From NCBI GenBank assembly GCA_964344685.1, contig CAYFOK010000003.1, positions 124,001 through 188,000 of the forward strand: a stretch of DNA of 64,000 bases, in the 5' to 3' direction. Of this stretch, positions 51,902 to 61,605 are shown in pieces. The stretch is from Scalindua sp964344685. Lineage in GTDB: Bacteria > Planctomycetota > Brocadiia > Brocadiales > Scalinduaceae. The translations under genes were made by a program, and so were the position numbers. Positions within the stretch are counted from its first letter, which is position 1. The number at the start of each line of letters is the position of its first letter. The notes under the pieces are model-generated. The model was not told the origin of the DNA. It did not search any database and saw only the letters and a program-made list of their open reading frames with translations.

Positions 51902-52426
51902 TTAATTTCCGCTCGGTTTATTGTCTTTATATATCTTGTCAACCGCCACATCATAATCGGTTGCGGTATTCATCCTGTCATATTCTTTACGGAGTACACG
52001 GTGACAGTGAGTACAGGCCTGTTTTAACGCTCTCAGCCGGGTAGTAGACGCATCGAAATCTTTATCCCGGCATGTTTGAGTAATCCTGGCCAATTGATCT
52101 TTAAACATCCCTTGAAGTTCAAAGAAATCTTCCGGAATTTCATCTGAAGAAAGATTAAGTGCATTAAAAGACTTCTCTATACTGGCACATAACTCCACCG
52201 CCTCGTCCCAATCACCTTCACCCATTTTACGTGTCAGTAGAGTTGTATCGCTCTTTATTTGTTTCATGTTTTCTTTAAATCCGAGTTTAGTGTACCATTG
52301 AACAGTCTCATCACCATCATTTACAACTACCTGTTCTTCTGCTTTGCCACAAGACAGGATAAAAATCAAACCAATGATTGAAAGCTTCAAAATATTTCTT
52401 GTAAATCTGCTCCTATATATTTCCAT
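51902..52426 (-). CDS. Cytochrome c'-like lipoprotein
   Basis: A 174-residue protein with a lipobox (IFILSC, Cys26) after a hydrophobic segment and a single heme attachment motif CTHCH (residues 138-142) near the C-terminus, in a helical protein. C-terminal heme and a four-helix layout match class II cytochromes (cytochrome c'), which often bind NO or CO at a five-coordinate heme. It is probably anchored in a membrane facing the periplasm or, in an anammox organism, another cell compartment. It is cotranscribed with the epimerase gene. Confidence 0.85.
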   Translation of the reverse strand: MEIYRSRFTRNILKLSIIGLIFILSCGKAEEQVVVNDGDETVQWYTKLGFKENMKQIKSDTTLLTRKMGEGDWDEAVELCASIEKSFNALNLSSDEIPEDFFELQGMFKDQLARITQTCRDKDFDASTTRLRALKQACTHCHRVLRKEYDRMNTATDYDVAVDKIYKDNKPSGN

Positions 52427-52631
52427 GATGTAAACAAATCCTTCCTACTAAAAATATCCAGTTTTTTAATTATATTGTCTGCAAGTACACTAAAAGTGGT
52501 GAGCCTGACATTAGATTCTATCACAAAGATATTCCGAAACGTTATATACAGTCATGGCAAATTCAGTTCATCAATTAATTACCAAAAGTATATCCGTTTT
52601 AAGTCAAGGCCCTTGAGTCCATTTTGCAAGA

Positions 52632-52666
52632 AGGGCTATATCTTGTATACAACAAAATATAGCCCT
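52632..52666 (-). terminator. Hairpin downstream of fhs
   Basis: AGGGCTATAT (52632-52641) and ATATAGCCCT (52657-52666) form a perfect 10-base stem about 57 bases beyond the fhs stop. The T-run expected on the minus strand is absent, so it is a weak terminator candidate. Confidence 0.35.
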
Positions 52667-52722
52667 CTTACGGTTAACACCTTCAATACTACCTAATATT
52701 AACTATGTCCGGGTAATCTAAC

Positions 52723-54489
52723 CTAGAACAGCCCCTTTACCCTGCCGGTTTCCACATCCACATCCACACGTCTGTAAGCAGGATCAGAGCAGGTACCAGG
52801 CATGAGTTTCACTGTTCCCGCAAATGGTACAACAAATCCGGCTCCATTAAATGTTAATATCTCCTGGATATTTAATCTCCAGCCCTTCGGAGCACCCTTG
52901 AGTTTTGGGTTATCCGTGAGGGAAAGATGCGTCTTGGCCATACATATCCCAAGCTTGGAAACTTCCGGATCAACATCCATCGCCTTGATCTTTGCCTGAG
53001 CTGTCGGAGAATAATCAACTCCGTCAGCACCGTATACCTCTGTAGCAATCATATGTATGCGCTCACTCAATGGGGTCTCCAGCTCATAGAGGAACTTGAA
53101 GTTGTTCTCTTCGCTACATGCGTCGATCACCGCATCAGCCAGTTCCAGGGCACCTTCGCCGCCCTTTTCCCAATGTTTGGAGAGAGCGACACGGGCTCCG
53201 GCATCTTCTACCACCTTTCGAACCGCTTTTACCTCAGCATCCGTATCTGTGTAGAAATTATTTATGCAGACTACAGGGTTGATACCTGCTTTCTTAACCA
53301 CATTTACAAGGTGAAGCAGATTCGACTCCGCCCCTTTCACAGCATATTCAACGTTCTCTTCCTTGTAAATTGGGTCCAACGGTTTTCCAGGAACAGGAAC
53401 CGGAGCGCCACCATGGCTTTTAAGCGCCCTGATAGTAGCAACAAGAACCGCTGCATGAGGCCTATTTCCTGAGAAACGGCATTTCAGATTCCAGAATTTC
53501 TCAAATCCTATATCTGCCCCAAAACCGGATTCGGTTACATTATAATCACCCAGCTTTAGCCCAAGCCTGTCTGCCACAATCGAAGATTGACCAATGGCAA
53601 TATTGGCAAATGGCCCTGCATGGACTAATACCGGCTGGCCTTCAATGGTCTGCATCAGGTTTGGATTAAGAGCTTCAACCATCCACGCAGTCATAGCACC
53701 ATCAACTTCTATATCGGCAGTTGTAACAGGATTGCCTGATTTATCGTAAGCCAGTACTATTTTACTCATCCTCTCACGCATATCTTTCAGATCTTTTGCA
53801 ACTGAGAGAATAGCCATAATCTCGGAAGATACAGCAATGGCAAATCCTGACTGCATCATAAACCCATCCATCTTTCCGCCGATGCCGATAGTGATATCCC
53901 TAAGCGCCTGTGCGCAAAAATCTATAACCCACTTGAAATTAATATTATTGGAATCAATGTTGAGGCGTTTCAGATTCCTTTTAGCAAGCTGCTCGTCATT
54001 GTAGTTATACTCGTGCTGTATTCTGGATGTAAGTGCCACCATACCCAGGTTGTGCGCATTCATTATTGCATTAATGTCTCCTGTCAGACCAAGTGAAAAA
54101 GGAGTCAACGGTATGCATTGTGAAAGTCCACCACCTGCAGCAGAACCCTTGATATTCATGGTAGGCCCACCGGATGGCTGACGAATGGCACCAACAACAT
54201 TTTTGTCTCTTTTTCCCAGGCCCTGTACCAGGCCCATAGTCGTAGTAGATTTTCCTTCACCCAGAGGTGTTGGTGTGATTGCAGTCACATCTACATATTT
54301 TCCATCCGGCTTACTCTCAAGCCGGTTAATTGCCTTGTTAAAGTCAATCTTTGCTACATAATGCCCGTGAGGAAGCAGTTCATCCTTCTCAATACCAAGT
54401 TCCTCAGCCAGCTGATAAACGGTCTTCATCCCCGCCTCAGAATCTTCCGCAATCTCCCAATCCGCATGTTTAGTGGGATCCAATGCCAT
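52723..54489 (-). CDS. fhs: Formate--tetrahydrofolate ligase
   Basis: Fhs converts formate and tetrahydrofolate to 10-formyl-THF with ATP, the second step of the methyl branch of the Wood-Ljungdahl pathway used by anammox bacteria. The 588-residue protein has ITPTPLGEGKSTTTMGL (P-loop), RQPSGGPTMNIKGSAAGGG, GDINAIMNAHNL, VTESGFGADIGFEKFWN and PKLKGAPKGWRLNIQEI. It is about 30 residues longer than common bacterial forms. AAAAGGAGGG precedes the ATG on the minus strand. It is monocistronic. Confidence 0.97.
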   Translation of the reverse strand: MALDPTKHADWEIAEDSEAGMKTVYQLAEELGIEKDELLPHGHYVAKIDFNKAINRLESKPDGKYVDVTAITPTPLGEGKSTTTMGLVQGLGKRDKNVVGAIRQPSGGPTMNIKGSAAGGGLSQCIPLTPFSLGLTGDINAIMNAHNLGMVALTSRIQHEYNYNDEQLAKRNLKRLNIDSNNINFKWVIDFCAQALRDITIGIGGKMDGFMMQSGFAIAVSSEIMAILSVAKDLKDMRERMSKIVLAYDKSGNPVTTADIEVDGAMTAWMVEALNPNLMQTIEGQPVLVHAGPFANIAIGQSSIVADRLGLKLGDYNVTESGFGADIGFEKFWNLKCRFSGNRPHAAVLVATIRALKSHGGAPVPVPGKPLDPIYKEENVEYAVKGAESNLLHLVNVVKKAGINPVVCINNFYTDTDAEVKAVRKVVEDAGARVALSKHWEKGGEGALELADAVIDACSEENNFKFLYELETPLSERIHMIATEVYGADGVDYSPTAQAKIKAMDVDPEVSKLGICMAKTHLSLTDNPKLKGAPKGWRLNIQEILTFNGAGFVVPFAGTVKLMPGTCSDPAYRRVDVDVETGRVKGLF

Positions 54490-54932
54490 AATATTTACCC
54501 TCCTTTTCTTTTATATACTAATAAACTATTACACTCCGCAAATTACACAACACGTTATCATTTATTAACTAAATCAACGTTTATTGTTAATACATTTAAA
54601 ATACGGCAAACTGAACAATATTAACTAAATGTAAAGACAAGAAACTGTTCAATTATATTGATATAATTTCCAAGGTCAAGAAAAATGATTTATGTTGATT
54701 TTAACGTTTTACCCATATCCTCATAGATTTACTCAGCCTTCAGCGTAATACGCCAATGTGCTTCCTGGCAGTAATTTCTGGCGGAAATGGGATTTGTTAC
54801 AAAACTGCATAGACATATGTCAGTTCTCTAACAATAATCTTACTAACTATGTGGAAATTTATGGTATGACGTATGAAAATGTTTTACTTTATCAGGAAGA
54901 TGAGAACTGAGTATTTCTGGTATATTCGTTAC
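54490..54932. other. Intergenic stretch without a gene
   Basis: The 443 bases upstream of fhs and downstream of nhaD are AT-rich. No frame, palindrome or consensus promoter stands out, though the fhs promoter must lie here. Confidence 0.5.
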
Positions 54933-56264
54933 TTAGCGTAGCGTCATTGTCACTATCCACCAGACTGCTATACTGCCTAAATAACCCAATAAGATAACGG
55001 GTGCCCATTTAAGATGTGACATAAAAGTATAATTTTCCCTGTTGATACCCATCACCGCTACTCCTGCCGCAGAGCCTATCGACAGCAAGCTGCCACCCAC
55101 ACCGCATGTTAACGTTACAAGGAGCCATTGATCCAGTCCCATTGACAAATCCATATTTAAGACGGCAAACATGATGGGAATATTGTCAACTATAGCAGAG
55201 AAGATCCCTATAGATGTGTTTGCCGTAGTAAATCCGGTCAAATCATAAAACCCTCCTCCTACAATTTTGAGGAAACCAATGTACTGTAATGCTCCTACTG
55301 CAGTCAAAACTCCGAAAAAGAAAAGCAGGGTGTCAAATTCTACCTGCTCCACCTGCTTGAAAAAGTCAACACGATCAACCTTACGTCTGTCTTTTTCCAG
55401 ACCCAATTTCTGCAGATATCTCTTCATTCCCCACTTTTTCATATAGAAGGATGTAAACATAAGATAACCCAGGCCGCACATCATGCCCATAAAAGGAGGA
55501 AGGTGCAGAAACTGGTGAAAAGAGACCCCAGTGGCTATAGTCAGAATGAAGCAGACCATTGTTCTCTTGGCTCCCGGTTTCAAAGCCATTACCTCTTTTC
55601 TGGCCTCCGGTTTTCCCTTTGGAATAAACAAGCTCATGATAAACGCCGGGATAATCCAGTTGACAATAGAAGGCAGGATAAGATAGATAAATTCAATGGT
55701 ATGCACCTTTCCGGCTGTCCACACCATCAGTGTGGTAATATCTCCAAAAGGGCTCCAGGCTCCGCCTGCATTGGCAGCAACAACTATATTGACAAAGGCC
55801 GGTACTATGAACTTCTTGTTACCGTCACTTACCGCAAAGGCAACGGTAGACATAAGGAGGGCACTGGTTAAATTATCTGCCAGTGGAGACAGGAAAAATG
55901 TCAAAATCCCTGTTGCCCAGAAGAGAGACCTGAACCCCATACCTTTAGATAACAACCAGGCTCGCAAAGCCTGGAATACATTTAAAGAGGTCAATGTATT
56001 AATATACGTCATTGCAACGAGCAGGAAGAAGAAGAGACCCCCAATCTCAGCAATAAGATGTTCAACAAATTCGTGAGCCCCACCTCCATGTGCTCCCCCG
56101 TGCTGCCTCTCATAAATACCAATAATCAGCCACATGAGGCAGCCAACCAGTACAATAGGCTTGGACTTCTTTAGATGAATCTTTTCCTCAAAAATAATGA
56201 GAATATAAGCTATTGTAAATAAAAATAGCGATAAATATCCAACCCATGTATTAAGCATATGCAT
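54933..56264 (-). CDS. nhaD: NhaD-type Na+/H+ antiporter
   Basis: A 443-residue antiporter with about eleven hydrophobic segments. Typical NhaD blocks are FLSPLADNLTSALLMSTVAFAV, FVNIVVAANAGGAWSPFGDITTLMVWTAGK, FFFGVLTAVGALQYIGF, AIVDNIPIMFAVL and TCGVGGSLLSIGSAAGVAVMG, including the conserved aspartates and asparagines of the ion path. A histidine and glycine rich stretch (HGGAHGGGAHEF, about residues 55-66) in a loop may bind metal. Sodium exchange by NhaD fits a marine or saline habitat. Confidence 0.95.
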   Translation of the reverse strand: MHMLNTWVGYLSLFLFTIAYILIIFEEKIHLKKSKPIVLVGCLMWLIIGIYERQHGGAHGGGAHEFVEHLIAEIGGLFFFLLVAMTYINTLTSLNVFQALRAWLLSKGMGFRSLFWATGILTFFLSPLADNLTSALLMSTVAFAVSDGNKKFIVPAFVNIVVAANAGGAWSPFGDITTLMVWTAGKVHTIEFIYLILPSIVNWIIPAFIMSLFIPKGKPEARKEVMALKPGAKRTMVCFILTIATGVSFHQFLHLPPFMGMMCGLGYLMFTSFYMKKWGMKRYLQKLGLEKDRRKVDRVDFFKQVEQVEFDTLLFFFGVLTAVGALQYIGFLKIVGGGFYDLTGFTTANTSIGIFSAIVDNIPIMFAVLNMDLSMGLDQWLLVTLTCGVGGSLLSIGSAAGVAVMGINRENYTFMSHLKWAPVILLGYLGSIAVWWIVTMTLR

Positions 56265-56449
56265 TCAGTTTATCATCCTTTTTTAGATACGAAATTTAAA
56301 TAAACCTCATAAATATCAGGGGTTATAACTAAACAGAGCACAAAAAGTCAAGTTAAATCTGCTGTAAGTCGAACTTATCTGGTTAAACAAATGCTCCGTT
56401 TTTCTGCTATAAATTCGCATTCTAAATCATAAAACTTTAATTTAACGGT

Positions 56450-57055
56450 TTAATCTTCGGGTTTTTCTTGTGTTACATCAGTTATCATAAAGATAAATTC
56501 ATAGTTTTTCATGTAAGTATCAAATTGAATAGGCAAGATAAGAAAAAAAGTAGAGTCTATAAACTCTTCTCCATTGCCCTGAAACGAGTACTCCGGGAGC
56601 ATACCATGATCCAAATAGTCAATGTCCGAATCTTTATTAGCTGTACGCCCATCTGCAATTTCCCCTCCGGGTCCCGGCCATATATTAATCCATATATTTC
56701 CCTCATTTTCTGATCCTGAATCAATCCTTACAGGGTCTATATAACGGAAGTTATTTACAAACTCTTTCATTGCATGCGCATATCTCCATCCATACAAAAC
56801 AGTATGAGATTCTCCCACAGGGCTGATGTATTCCGCTTTGTCCACATCAAAATATATGTGGCTTTCAGTCTTGTTATAAATAGACACCCATATGTATTCT
56901 GCAGCAGGAATAAACTGGAATGAAACGTCCTTGTCTTCGTATCTGAGGTCTTCTGTATAAGGATCTATAAGGGTAAAACTATATTGATATGGACGGTAAG
57001 TACAACCGGCAAAAAACAGTACTGTAGTTATGAGCAAAGTTTTTTTTATACCCAT
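56450..57055 (-). CDS. Hypothetical lipoprotein
   Basis: The product is 201 residues with a signal sequence and lipobox FFAGC (Cys18 when starting at ATG 57055). The mature part is beta-rich with many aromatic residues (RPYQYSFTLIDPY; YIWVSIYNKTESHIYFDVDK; WRYAHAMKEFVNNFRYIDP; IWINIWPGPGGE). No family is recognised. ATG 57055 gives a classic lipoprotein signal; an upstream start at 57091 would put 12 extra residues in front and overlap the kinase gene. It is likely cotranscribed with the kinase gene ending 8 bases before. Confidence 0.6.
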   Translation of the reverse strand: MGIKKTLLITTVLFFAGCTYRPYQYSFTLIDPYTEDLRYEDKDVSFQFIPAAEYIWVSIYNKTESHIYFDVDKAEYISPVGESHTVLYGWRYAHAMKEFVNNFRYIDPVRIDSGSENEGNIWINIWPGPGGEIADGRTANKDSDIDYLDHGMLPEYSFQGNGEEFIDSTFFLILPIQFDTYMKNYEFIFMITDVTQEKPED

Positions 57056-57062
57056 TGCACAT

Positions 57063-58994
57063 TTATTTATCGGTTTTAAGTTTAACGGCATTTGCTACTG
57101 TTTGAACTATTTGATTTGCTTGAAATGGCTTTGTTATTAAAAAATCCACCCCTTTCTGCTCTGCTTCTTCTTCTGATATATCCCACCCGGTTATAACACC
57201 GGTTACTACATCAGGCTCTATCTGTCTGGCAGTATTAATTACTTCCCATCCCGATATATCCGGCATTCCTAAATCTGTTATCACCACCTCATAGCCACCG
57301 TCTTTAAAGGCTTCTAATCCCTTTTTACCACTGTAGAAAACAGAGGTTTGATGACCCTGCTTTGACAGTATTTCTGACAGCAATGTGCCTATTTCCGGTT
57401 CATCATCTATTATCAGTATGTTTGCACCTTTTATCTCAACAACAGGATCCCGGGCCCCGTCTCTTTTTTCTGTTTTCTCTTTTCCCTTTGGTAATACTAT
57501 CGTTAACGTTGTACCTTCTCCTGGAGCTGACTTGATATCTATTGATCCGTTATGCCTCTTGATTGTTCCATACAGCATACTCATCCCCAGCCCACTATGA
57601 TCCATACCTTTCGTCGTAAAAAATGGATCAAATATTCTGTTTTTTGTTTCCACAGTCATCCCTGTTCCATTATCAGATAATTCCAAATATACAGTCTCAT
57701 CTTTTGCATACGTTGCTATATGTATTTTCCCTCCCTGCGGCATTGCATCTACAGAATTGAATATCATATTGATTACAGCCTCTCTCAAATCAGTTTCATC
57801 TCCAAGTATAATTGATTCATCTTCTGTAAGATTTTCTATAATTTCTACACTAAGCCCTTCAGCATGTGGGCCATCTTTCCACATCGGAGCGGATATCGCC
57901 ATAGCCTCTCTTACCAGATCATTAAGATTGATTGTCTGAGAAGGTAATTCATCACTTTTTGTCTTTGCATATTTTTGTAGTCTTTTTATTGTTTCGGCAC
58001 TACCTCGTGCTGCCTTCTTGATTATTTGTACTTTTTGTAATATCTTATCCTTGTCTTTTTCTATCTCAATAAGCTCTATATTCCCTGTAATTATAGCCAG
58101 CATATTATTAAAATCATGTGCTATACCGGATGTCATTAAACCCAATGCACGAAGTTTCTCCGATTCTGAAAGTTTTTCCTGCATTTTTTTCTCTTCTTCA
58201 TATTTATACTTTAACTCAGCATGGTATCTGGCATTCTCAATTGCCACAGCAGCATGGTTTGCAAAGAAGTTAAGCAGCATAGCATCCTCTTCGGTAAATG
58301 AATCACCATCTATTTTGTTTACAACCTCCAATACACCTATCAATTTTGATTTTGACTTAAGTGGGACGCAAAGTATTGATTTTGTTTTAATCCCGCTCAT
58401 TTCATCAACTTTTCCATAGAACCTCGGGTCATTCCTGGCTTCGTGAATTAAAAGGTGCTGCCCATTTGCAGCAACCCAACCCGCAATTCCTTTCCCGGGT
58501 GGCATACGAATATCTGTCAGCTTATCAGTCTTAGGCCCGGTTGGGACACTGAATACCAATTCTCCTGTTTCTTCATCCAACAGCATCAGTGTACTTGCAG
58601 ACGAATTCGTCACTCGATTTGCATACTTCATAATATTATTTAATACCTCAGCTATATTCAGCGTAGAATTAATTATCGAACACTCCTCTACAACTGCTCC
58701 CAGTTTCTCACTTTTCAACAATTTGTATACTTCTATCATTTCATCCTGTTTTTTCATAGCCTTTTCAAGCTGCTCCTTTGTGGTAACCCCCATATCGATC
58801 AATATCTGACCCAATGCAGGAGTTTTATTTGCAGCCAATCGTGCTTCAGAAATTAACCTCGTTCTCTGCAGCCGTTCCGGTAACGCTCCCTCTTTGAACA
58901 TCTCACTCTGTTTTGCTAAAGCCTCATCAAGGTGCTGTTTTGTAACAAATCCCATTTCCGCCAGAATTTCACCCAACATTTTTTTCAGTAGCAT
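57063..58994 (-). CDS. Cytosolic hybrid kinase (MshEN-like-GAF-HK-REC), copy 1
   Basis: A 643-residue soluble kinase. Two short helical repeats, LGEILAEMGFVTKQHLDEAL (residues 7-26) and LGQILIDMGVTTKEQLEKAM (61-80), resemble MshEN/GspE N-terminal modules, which can bind nucleotides. A GAF domain spans about 105-258 (FFANHAAVAIENARY). HisKA has GIAHDFNN (His293), the HATPase has NMIFNSVDAM, DNGTGM and SGLGMS, and the receiver has Asp574 (VITDLGMPD). It lies upstream of copy 2 in tandem and shares a 697-bp identical block with it. No transmembrane segment is present. Confidence 0.92.
   Translation of the reverse strand: MLLKKMLGEILAEMGFVTKQHLDEALAKQSEMFKEGALPERLQRTRLISEARLAANKTPALGQILIDMGVTTKEQLEKAMKKQDEMIEVYKLLKSEKLGAVVEECSIINSTLNIAEVLNNIMKYANRVTNSSASTLMLLDEETGELVFSVPTGPKTDKLTDIRMPPGKGIAGWVAANGQHLLIHEARNDPRFYGKVDEMSGIKTKSILCVPLKSKSKLIGVLEVVNKIDGDSFTEEDAMLLNFFANHAAVAIENARYHAELKYKYEEEKKMQEKLSESEKLRALGLMTSGIAHDFNNMLAIITGNIELIEIEKDKDKILQKVQIIKKAARGSAETIKRLQKYAKTKSDELPSQTINLNDLVREAMAISAPMWKDGPHAEGLSVEIIENLTEDESIILGDETDLREAVINMIFNSVDAMPQGGKIHIATYAKDETVYLELSDNGTGMTVETKNRIFDPFFTTKGMDHSGLGMSMLYGTIKRHNGSIDIKSAPGEGTTLTIVLPKGKEKTEKRDGARDPVVEIKGANILIIDDEPEIGTLLSEILSKQGHQTSVFYSGKKGLEAFKDGGYEVVITDLGMPDISGWEVINTARQIEPDVVTGVITGWDISEEEAEQKGVDFLITKPFQANQIVQTVANAVKLKTDK
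57163..57859. repeat. 697-bp block identical to 59409-60105
   Basis: Compared line by line, the two stretches are identical over 697 bases with constant offset 2246. They encode the end of the histidine kinase ATPase and most of the receiver. Outside the block the copies differ at many positions. Confidence 0.9.
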
Positions 58995-59311
58995 ACAGAT
59001 TACCTCAAGTCGTTGATTTCTAGATGAAAAATGAATTCAATGTATTAAAAAAATAACATTCTTCACCGGCATTCTAAAAAAAAACAGAAGGATATCAATA
59101 GAATAATAAAATTAAAAAAGTATAATTTATATTGGAATTTCAGGATACGAATTTACGTGAAATGTTGATTTCTTGATTGAACAAAACCAGAGACTTAAAA
59201 ATACTAAGTCGAGGGTTTTGTGATTGAGAAGAATGTAAAGTTCCGGCAAAAGCAGGTTCTTATAAACAGGTAAATCAATTTAATGATGAGAAAAACATTA
59301 AATACTATTGT
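58995..59311. other. Leader of copy 1, duplicated at copy 2
   Basis: The 317 bases between the two kinase genes hold no gene. The first ~90 bases (to about 59083) match the leader of copy 2 (61241-61329) almost base for base, showing that the duplication included the upstream region. Confidence 0.7.
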
Positions 59312-61240
59312 TTACCAGCTTTTAAGTTTAACGGCATTTGCTACTGTTTGAACTATTTGATTTGATTCAAATGGCTTTGTTATTAAAAAATCCACCCCTT
59401 TCTGCCTTGCTTCTTCTTCTGATATATCCCACCCGGTTATAACACCGGTTACTACATCAGGCTCTATCTGTCTGGCAGTATTAATTACTTCCCATCCCGA
59501 TATATCCGGCATTCCTAAATCTGTTATCACCACCTCATAGCCACCGTCTTTAAAGGCTTCTAATCCCTTTTTACCACTGTAGAAAACAGAGGTTTGATGA
59601 CCCTGCTTTGACAGTATTTCTGACAGCAATGTGCCTATTTCCGGTTCATCATCTATTATCAGTATGTTTGCACCTTTTATCTCAACAACAGGATCCCGGG
59701 CCCCGTCTCTTTTTTCTGTTTTCTCTTTTCCCTTTGGTAATACTATCGTTAACGTTGTACCTTCTCCTGGAGCTGACTTGATATCTATTGATCCGTTATG
59801 CCTCTTGATTGTTCCATACAGCATACTCATCCCCAGCCCACTATGATCCATACCTTTCGTCGTAAAAAATGGATCAAATATTCTGTTTTTTGTTTCCACA
59901 GTCATCCCTGTTCCATTATCAGATAATTCCAAATATACAGTCTCATCTTTTGCATACGTTGCTATATGTATTTTCCCTCCCTGCGGCATTGCATCTACAG
60001 AATTGAATATCATATTGATTACAGCCTCTCTCAAATCAGTTTCATCTCCAAGTATAATTGATTCATCTTCTGTAAGATTTTCTATAATTTCTACACTAAG
60101 CCCTTTAGCTTGTGGGCCATCTCTCCACATCGGAACGGATATCTCTTTAGCCTCTCTTACCAGATCATTAAGTTCGACTCCCCGAAGCTGTAATTTATCA
60201 TTTTTTGTCCTTGCATATTTTTGTAACCTTTTTATCGTTCTGGAACTATCTTTTGCAGTTTTCTTGATTATTTGTACTCTTTGTAATATCTTATCCTTGT
60301 CTTCTTCTATCTCAATAAGCTCTATATTCCCTGAAATTATAGCCAGCATATTATTAAAATCATGTGCTATACCGGATGTCATTAAACCCAAGACCCGAAG
60401 CTTCTCCGATTCTACAAGTTTTTCCTGAATCTCTTTTTCTTCTTCATATTTACGCTTCAACTCACCATAATATCTGGCATTCTCAATTGCCACAGCAGCC
60501 TGGTTTGCAAAGAAGTTAAGCAGTACGGCATCCTCTTCGGTAAATGAATCACCATCGGTTTTGTTTATAACCTCCAATACACCTATCAATTTTGATTTTG
60601 CCAAAAGCGGAACGCAAAGTATTGATTTTGTTTCATACCCGCTTTTTTCATCAATTTTACCATAGAATCTCGGGTCTTTACTGACATCAGGGATTAAAAG
60701 GTGTTGCCCATTTGCAGCAACCCAACCTGCAATTCCTTTTCCGGGTGGAATACGAATATCTCTCAGCTTATCAGTCTTAGGCCCGGTTGGGACACTGAAT
60801 ACCAATTCTCCTGTTTCTTCATCCAGCAGCATCAGCGTACTTGCAGATGAATTTGTAACAAGATTTGTGAACTTCATGATATTATCTAATACCTCAGCTA
60901 TATTCAGCGTAGAACTAACTACTGTACATTTCTCTACAACGGCCCCAAGCTTCTCACTTTGCAACAACTTATACACTTCAGCCATTTCATCCTGTGCTCT
61001 CACGGCCTTTTCAAGCTGCTCCTTTGTGGTAACCCCCATATCAATCAATATCTGACCCAATGCTGGAGTTGTCTTTGTAGCCAATCGTGCTTCAGAGATT
61101 AAACTGGCTCTCTGCAGCCGTTCAGGTAACGCTCTCTCTTTGAGTATCTCGTTCTGTTTTGCTAAAGCCTCATCAAGGTGCTGTTTTGTAACAAATCCCA
61201 TTTCCGCCAGAATTTCACCCAACATTTTTTTCAGTAGCAT
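59312..61240 (-). CDS. Cytosolic hybrid kinase (MshEN-like-GAF-HK-REC), copy 2
   Basis: A 642-residue paralogue of the gene at 57063-58994 with the same order: two MshEN-like repeats, GAF, HisKA (GIAHDFNN), HATPase and receiver. The first 390 residues differ from copy 1 at scattered positions, whereas the next ~235 are identical. The extreme C-terminus differs (KLKSW versus KLKTDK). The GAF domains differ in ligand-pocket region residues (for example IPDVSKDPRFYGKIDEKSG against IHEARNDPRFYGKVDEMSG), so the copies may sense different signals and share an output. A consensus promoter further upstream (61490-61518) points the other way. Confidence 0.92.
   Translation of the reverse strand: MLLKKMLGEILAEMGFVTKQHLDEALAKQNEILKERALPERLQRASLISEARLATKTTPALGQILIDMGVTTKEQLEKAVRAQDEMAEVYKLLQSEKLGAVVEKCTVVSSTLNIAEVLDNIMKFTNLVTNSSASTLMLLDEETGELVFSVPTGPKTDKLRDIRIPPGKGIAGWVAANGQHLLIPDVSKDPRFYGKIDEKSGYETKSILCVPLLAKSKLIGVLEVINKTDGDSFTEEDAVLLNFFANQAAVAIENARYYGELKRKYEEEKEIQEKLVESEKLRVLGLMTSGIAHDFNNMLAIISGNIELIEIEEDKDKILQRVQIIKKTAKDSSRTIKRLQKYARTKNDKLQLRGVELNDLVREAKEISVPMWRDGPQAKGLSVEIIENLTEDESIILGDETDLREAVINMIFNSVDAMPQGGKIHIATYAKDETVYLELSDNGTGMTVETKNRIFDPFFTTKGMDHSGLGMSMLYGTIKRHNGSIDIKSAPGEGTTLTIVLPKGKEKTEKRDGARDPVVEIKGANILIIDDEPEIGTLLSEILSKQGHQTSVFYSGKKGLEAFKDGGYEVVITDLGMPDISGWEVINTARQIEPDVVTGVITGWDISEEEARQKGVDFLITKPFESNQIVQTVANAVKLKSW
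59409..60105. repeat. 697-bp block identical to 57163-57859
   Basis: Second copy of the block; see the entry at 57163-57859. Confidence 0.9.
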
Positions 61241-61605
61241 ACAGATTACCTCAAGTCGTTGATTTCTAGATGAAAAATGAATTCAATGTATTAAAAAAAT
61301 AACATTCTTCACCGGCATTCTAAAAAAAACCAAAAGAATATCAATAGAATAATAAAATTAATAATATATAGATTATTGTAATTTTCGGTAAAACTGGTAA
61401 TAAATTTAGGGAAATTGTTGCAGTAGTTTCTTATAAGTATTTTCCATGTCCACACTCCATTGAGAGATACTGACCACTTTAAAACTATGTTGACACACTA
61501 TGATAAAACTAATAGAATAACCCGATTACACAATCCCACATGCAGTTTATCCAATGGGGATGTAGCATTTCGTTTTTCTTATATTGTTCAGGGTTTTTCT
61601 TAAAA
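61241..61605. other. Divergent intergenic region
   Basis: The 365 bases separate the minus-strand kinase copy 2 from the plus-strand cNMP-binding gene. The first ~90 bases are the duplicated kinase leader; a sigma-70 promoter for the plus strand is at 61490-61518. Confidence 0.6.
61490..61518 (+). promoter_or_regulatory. Sigma-70 promoter for the cNMP-binding gene
   Basis: TTGACA (61490-61495), a 17-base spacer and TAGAAT (61513-61518). It lies about 88 bases before ATG 61606. Confidence 0.6.
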
